Below are positions 8,901 through 9,670 of a stretch of DNA of 9,670 bases, one piece after another. Under the pieces are notes generated by a model. It was not told the origin of the DNA, ran no database searches, and saw only the letters and a program-made list of their open reading frames with translations. Origin of the DNA: SIG588 sp045654545 (GTDB lineage Bacteria; Bacillota; Clostridia; Oscillospirales; Acutalibacteraceae); assembly GCA_045654545.1 (NCBI GenBank), contig JAZONO010000050.1, positions 1-9,670 of the forward strand, written 5' to 3'. The translations under genes were made by a program, and so were the position numbers. Each line of letters starts with the position of its first letter. Position 1 is the stretch's first letter.

Positions 8901-9670
8901 TGCAACGGGTTGAACGGCATTGCGTCCATCCGTCTGCGCGATACACACTACGTGCAGTCGGGCGGCAACTATGTGTTGCAATCCGATGGCGATTTGGATG
9001 ATATTGCGTGGATCGAAGTGGCGCCTGTTACTTGCACACATCCGCGCACGCAGGTGATCGGTGCACAGGCGGCAACCTGCAACAAGGCCGGCAGTACCGG
9101 CGATATCATTTGTATGGAATGCGACACGCTTTTGAAGGTGGCGCAAACGGTGGCGGTACTCGGTCACACCGTGGCGGTGGATGAGGAGACAGCCCCCACC
9201 TGCGCTGAAAGCGGCTTGACCGAGGGTAAACACTGCTCCCGCTGTCAGATGGTGCTGGTGGCACAAGAGGAGATCGACGCGCTCGGTCACACCGAAGTGG
9301 TTGATGCGGCGAAAGCCCCGACTTGTACTGAAAGTGGTTTGACCGAAGGTAAGCACTGCTCGGTCTGCAACGAAATTCTTGTGGCACAGGAAGTCGTTGA
9401 GGCTTCGGGTCACACCGAAGCGATTGATGCGGCGGTTGCTCCGACCTGCACCACCACCGGTTTGACCGAAGGCAAGCATTGCTCGGTTTGCGGCGAAATT
9501 CTGGTTGAACAGAAAGTCGTCGATGCTCTGGGTCATACCGAAGTTGTGGACGAAGCGGTCGCTCCGACCTGCACCACCACCGGTTTGACCGAAGGCAAAC
9601 ACTGCTCGGTCTGCGACGCAGTGCTGGTTGCACAGAAAGTCGTGGCGGCGCTCGGCCACACCGCAATGAT
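2943..9670 (+). CDS. Giant secreted protein: double beta-helix, BspA-LRR and Cys-rich repeats (3' end outside window)
   Basis: The frame is open for at least 2242 residues. Residues 1 to about 36 are a signal peptide (KR at 4-5, hydrophobic LALLLCLCLMVPAIG, Ala-rich end), so it is exported. Approximate domains: 40-204, jelly-roll-like sandwich ending KICNIRLVNT; 253-655, first right-handed beta-helix, opening with a pectate-lyase-3 type motif (AAGGGTLYIPSGHYSF, about 279-294); 666-1085, second helix with the same kind of opening (NGGGLVFLPPGKYRV, then GVELRGAG); 1117-1240, BspA-like LRR; 1265-1295, single CxxC module; 1308-1450 and 1460-1612, two beta-rich domains; 1635-1649, second Cys-rich spot; 1660-1852 and 1855-2028, diverged copies of those two domains; 2031-2060, third CxxC module; 2073 onward, 41-residue Cys/His repeats. 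Tandem pectate-lyase-3 helices recall GH55 beta-1,3-glucanases, but I cannot identify a catalytic Glu, so an enzyme, an adhesin or a glycan-binding protein all remain possible. No dockerin, LPXTG or SLH anchor is visible; any would lie beyond the window. It has its own promoter and no partner gene in view. The reading frame is certain; the biological function is inferred. Confidence 0.93.
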   Translation, partial: MLAKRCLALLLCLCLMVPAIGLQLVSPAAAVTAAAASEGQYVVAEFFCTFDQLVVADSDSNLTNGVGYRLGEPLDLTQHGYSTNAAQNTLALQLDMYVSGDSGLVTALENGQVSGGQIELTSSGTFDEQEAFTGTSQLLFQRNTWVRRLLPLSAFTGSTGTEAFDPTAFNYFRIYYGVPNASLNGQQATMKICNIRLVNTAYQAPSIVDDPIGDNTFVPEPPQWKEVEFGEGMDDSTPLVAGYNLAEYVEEHNIDVIDRHGNADYAPVVNSLLEGLEAAGGGTLYIPSGHYSFYHEIRMPRGVSICGDWVSPEENYKVKGTVIEVYYGNNDASAAPFLLMGNHTQVRNLTFWYPEQRADAIVPYSPTVRTNQHSFVQNITFVNAYFAVQQNAGVNCPNVWNVYGTPLYKGLDMDAVIDIARLEEIHFAPDYWIESGLAGAPTSATAERALRDYLYQNATAITLRRIDWSYLTYSDIRGYHTGLYFGKSAFSDLFPNGQCVGLTFTDCYNAIRVDNVLGGYCESLADITIRNCVYGINLTASDFDGSFGSLQIINIDIEASGAAILQNNGVRLSMLSSTVRQGAIVSNRGHILVGDSDLLTPAPQVVLNSGAYSGILLGNRAANGGEITYVNQGGCPVSYSATALNMKDYTSLSADEAGPQVKGPAKQTVYIAKADDTGATDVTEVLQTLLTQAGNNGGGLVFLPPGKYRVDGALTVPTGVELRGAGDFGSVPAPINTVITVYRRGSETDNATVTLAASSGIRGITFHYPEQNSQYTSVTVNEVESYRFTFESYPYAIRGAGSDVYVINVSSHNGYNGVDLATNRCDNHYVDYLAGHFFHRGIVAGGGSVGGVIRNYQFNYNAILNSHGDVWGDWGASPSVDMQAHFHLEMQRQFNNNAIALTLGDVQDQLVYNCFNYSSLYGVLLKSENGNQPNGVRLYGHGVDYATEALRVEAGNNIEILNMQLTAFNQNGSNITGEYAVTDKSIYDIHLTSTFTGEIAIHNFTEWGPSPTAGVRVESGTLHLYNAALNHTSSQFFEMSSGGTVNVVGLSSERSDTPVITAYTHRNRVKVTGGHYNTAFKVLMTIIGWDTELNYSNGSYLQQWTTSYSGSDAASDFTYTTENNQVTITGYTGSATAISVPAAIGGNPVVAIAANAFSGKNLTAVALPETLTAIGDNAFNGCTALKGIAIPVGVETIGASAFNGCTALTQVSLPYSVTAVNTDAFSGCTALSNVIYGGSETNRAAITVASGNTPLTAASWTYMMCAHSTTVLRNAAEPTHLTVGYTGDTVCALCGAVMKRGVSIDPLGYAYMDTDGGVLTTDCIVSAQEADVVSLGDGEYGVALDPNTAGLTLTGALFRDIPASESLTMAIEYYIAGNLSGDQPMFRYQFGNYAAVELLSSTHTLQAQRSALVFHTFTAEERAVIGDAAFTFTLTGCASNVYIQSVKLVPTSSLHVEGGDYAYADLRENAVCDFYSEITMPYAHLMAWGDYEQHENYPDQDWLYRYFKVYGAAMSTDVTTNKPVYIKIYTNEGYENTTVSLHAYEVSNGTTTKFSSQLGYKTAVATVKNGVGGMFLPECCFANQLNGGLGAFRVWYTEVLKIARIEVYDLQTACNGDIPTAVRDDLHAWMLENECNTVDLAKGVCCAACNSVLKENHVYAKLDFSSGSLVGTFATATNYTVEQIPGTDSYGAKLCKQNQAFQFCLNNFGIDETDILAGEALAVIYEYYATAQWENNACLTLRGNGYNLGINGGGTDDTWDCLSVNAGDAMTKGALNVIGFTVGSGVTYQATNGGNIGNGTTAPAGAEYGTVDTAKALVNGKTMELVCWNMDDTGTSGSAIYLKSVTVCKASDLQYLPQKELSEALYFDYMISPVHYPQYATDKSTGLTMSTSLAEYYAEDTAQQYPRFNYGYVKVNRLLSADSTTPKDYILRIYTKEGSDLLSLVVEYQKAAYDTEEIAGDERWSSCYTMNFQNGAATLLLENTVFCNGLNGIASIRLRDTHYVQSGGNYVLQSDGDLDDIAWIEVAPVTCTHPRTQVIGAQAATCNKAGSTGDIICMECDTLLKVAQTVAVLGHTVAVDEETAPTCAESGLTEGKHCSRCQMVLVAQEEIDALGHTEVVDAAKAPTCTESGLTEGKHCSVCNEILVAQEVVEASGHTEAIDAAVAPTCTTTGLTEGKHCSVCGEILVEQKVVDALGHTEVVDEAVAPTCTTTGLTEGKHCSVCDAVLVAQKVVAALGHTAM
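6291..6662 (+). repeat. BspA-like leucine-rich repeat block inside the giant gene
   Basis: Residues 1117-1240 hold about four units of roughly 23-24 residues of the LRR_5 kind: NAFSGKNLTAVALPETL, then TAIGDNAFNGCTALKGIAI, ETIGASAFNGCTALTQVSL and TAVNTDAFSGCTALSNVIY. The lead-in (VTITGYTGSATAISVP) is the usual BspA opening strand. Such blocks are common in secreted proteins of gut and oral bacteria and are associated with binding. At the DNA level the units have diverged, so recent expansion is unlikely. Confidence 0.85.
9159..9670 (+). repeat. In-frame 123-bp tandem repeats encoding Cys/His modules
   Basis: Units begin at 9159, 9282, 9405, 9528 and 9651, each exactly 123 bases (41 residues) apart. 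Four are complete and the fifth is cut by the window edge. Each begins LGHT (SGHT in the third), then carries APTC, GLTEGKHC and a second Cys three residues on, giving His3, Cys15, Cys26, Cys29 in every full unit. A 38-base stretch is identical between the third and fourth units (9438-9475 and 9561-9598), so the array is fairly young. A degenerate unit lies just before it at about 9033-9158. This resembles repeats that are widespread in Clostridia surface proteins. Cys and His spacing suggests metal binding or disulphides, which is inference. Confidence 0.93.

Noticed and set aside
2946..9659. A series of long minus-strand open frames opposite the giant gene (2946-4382, 4389-6167, 6426-7187, 7563-8567, 8769-9659)
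   Set aside because: All lie in one fixed phase against the plus-strand frame and have shadow-like composition (runs of His, Arg, Val). The plus strand has promoter, RBS, signal peptide and recognisable domains over the same stretch.
9159..9670. CRISPR-like regular repetition
   Set aside because: The period is 123 bases with no repeat-spacer alternation; the whole unit is coding and conserved as protein.

Overview
The window looks like a chromosomal piece from an uncultured Bacillota bacterium, probably a gut-type Clostridia (Oscillospirales-like). The reasons are: a Gram-positive style strong Shine-Dalgarno (AAGGAG) and sigma-A promoters with 17 bp spacing; a Tex protein of typical Clostridia size; and a very large exported protein that combines beta-helices, BspA-type leucine-rich repeats and Cys-rich 'ALGHT...TC...GLTEGKHCSxC' repeats, a combination familiar from gut Clostridia surface proteins. 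The taxonomy is inferred from style, not from a marker gene.

Layout, left to right. Positions 1-141 hold no gene; they carry a compact twin-hairpin repeat (24-78). Positions 142-564 on the minus strand carry the decayed C-terminal end of a beta-helix (glycoside hydrolase family 28-like) protein, interrupted by an in-frame TAA and missing its N-terminal part. A consensus-like promoter (619-647) and strong RBS then drive tex (676-2796), an intact single-gene unit. One base step after the tex stop lies an 80-base, almost perfectly paired hairpin (2797-2876) that probably serves as terminator. Four bases beyond it begins a perfect-consensus promoter (TTGACA, 17 bp, TATAAT; 2881-2909). It drives a giant reading frame that starts at 2943 and is still open at the right edge (at least 2242 residues).

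The giant gene is the main content: signal peptide; jelly-roll-like domain; two tandem pectate-lyase-3-type right-handed beta-helices (a layout reminiscent of GH55 double helices); a short BspA-like LRR block; two copies of a jelly-roll plus sandwich pair separated by single CxxC modules; and four full 41-residue Cys/His repeats running off the window. It is most likely a secreted or surface glycan-binding or glycan-degrading protein. The anchor and true C terminus lie outside the window.

tex is a cytoplasmic RNA-binding housekeeping factor and has no evident functional tie to its neighbours. The two beta-helix reading frames flanking it (one dead, one intact) hint at a locus where carbohydrate-active genes turn over. 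I see no tRNA, rRNA, transposase, CRISPR array or recognisable defence system. Nothing here clearly constitutes a new multi-gene system; the novelty is in the architecture of the giant protein and in the structured intergenic elements.
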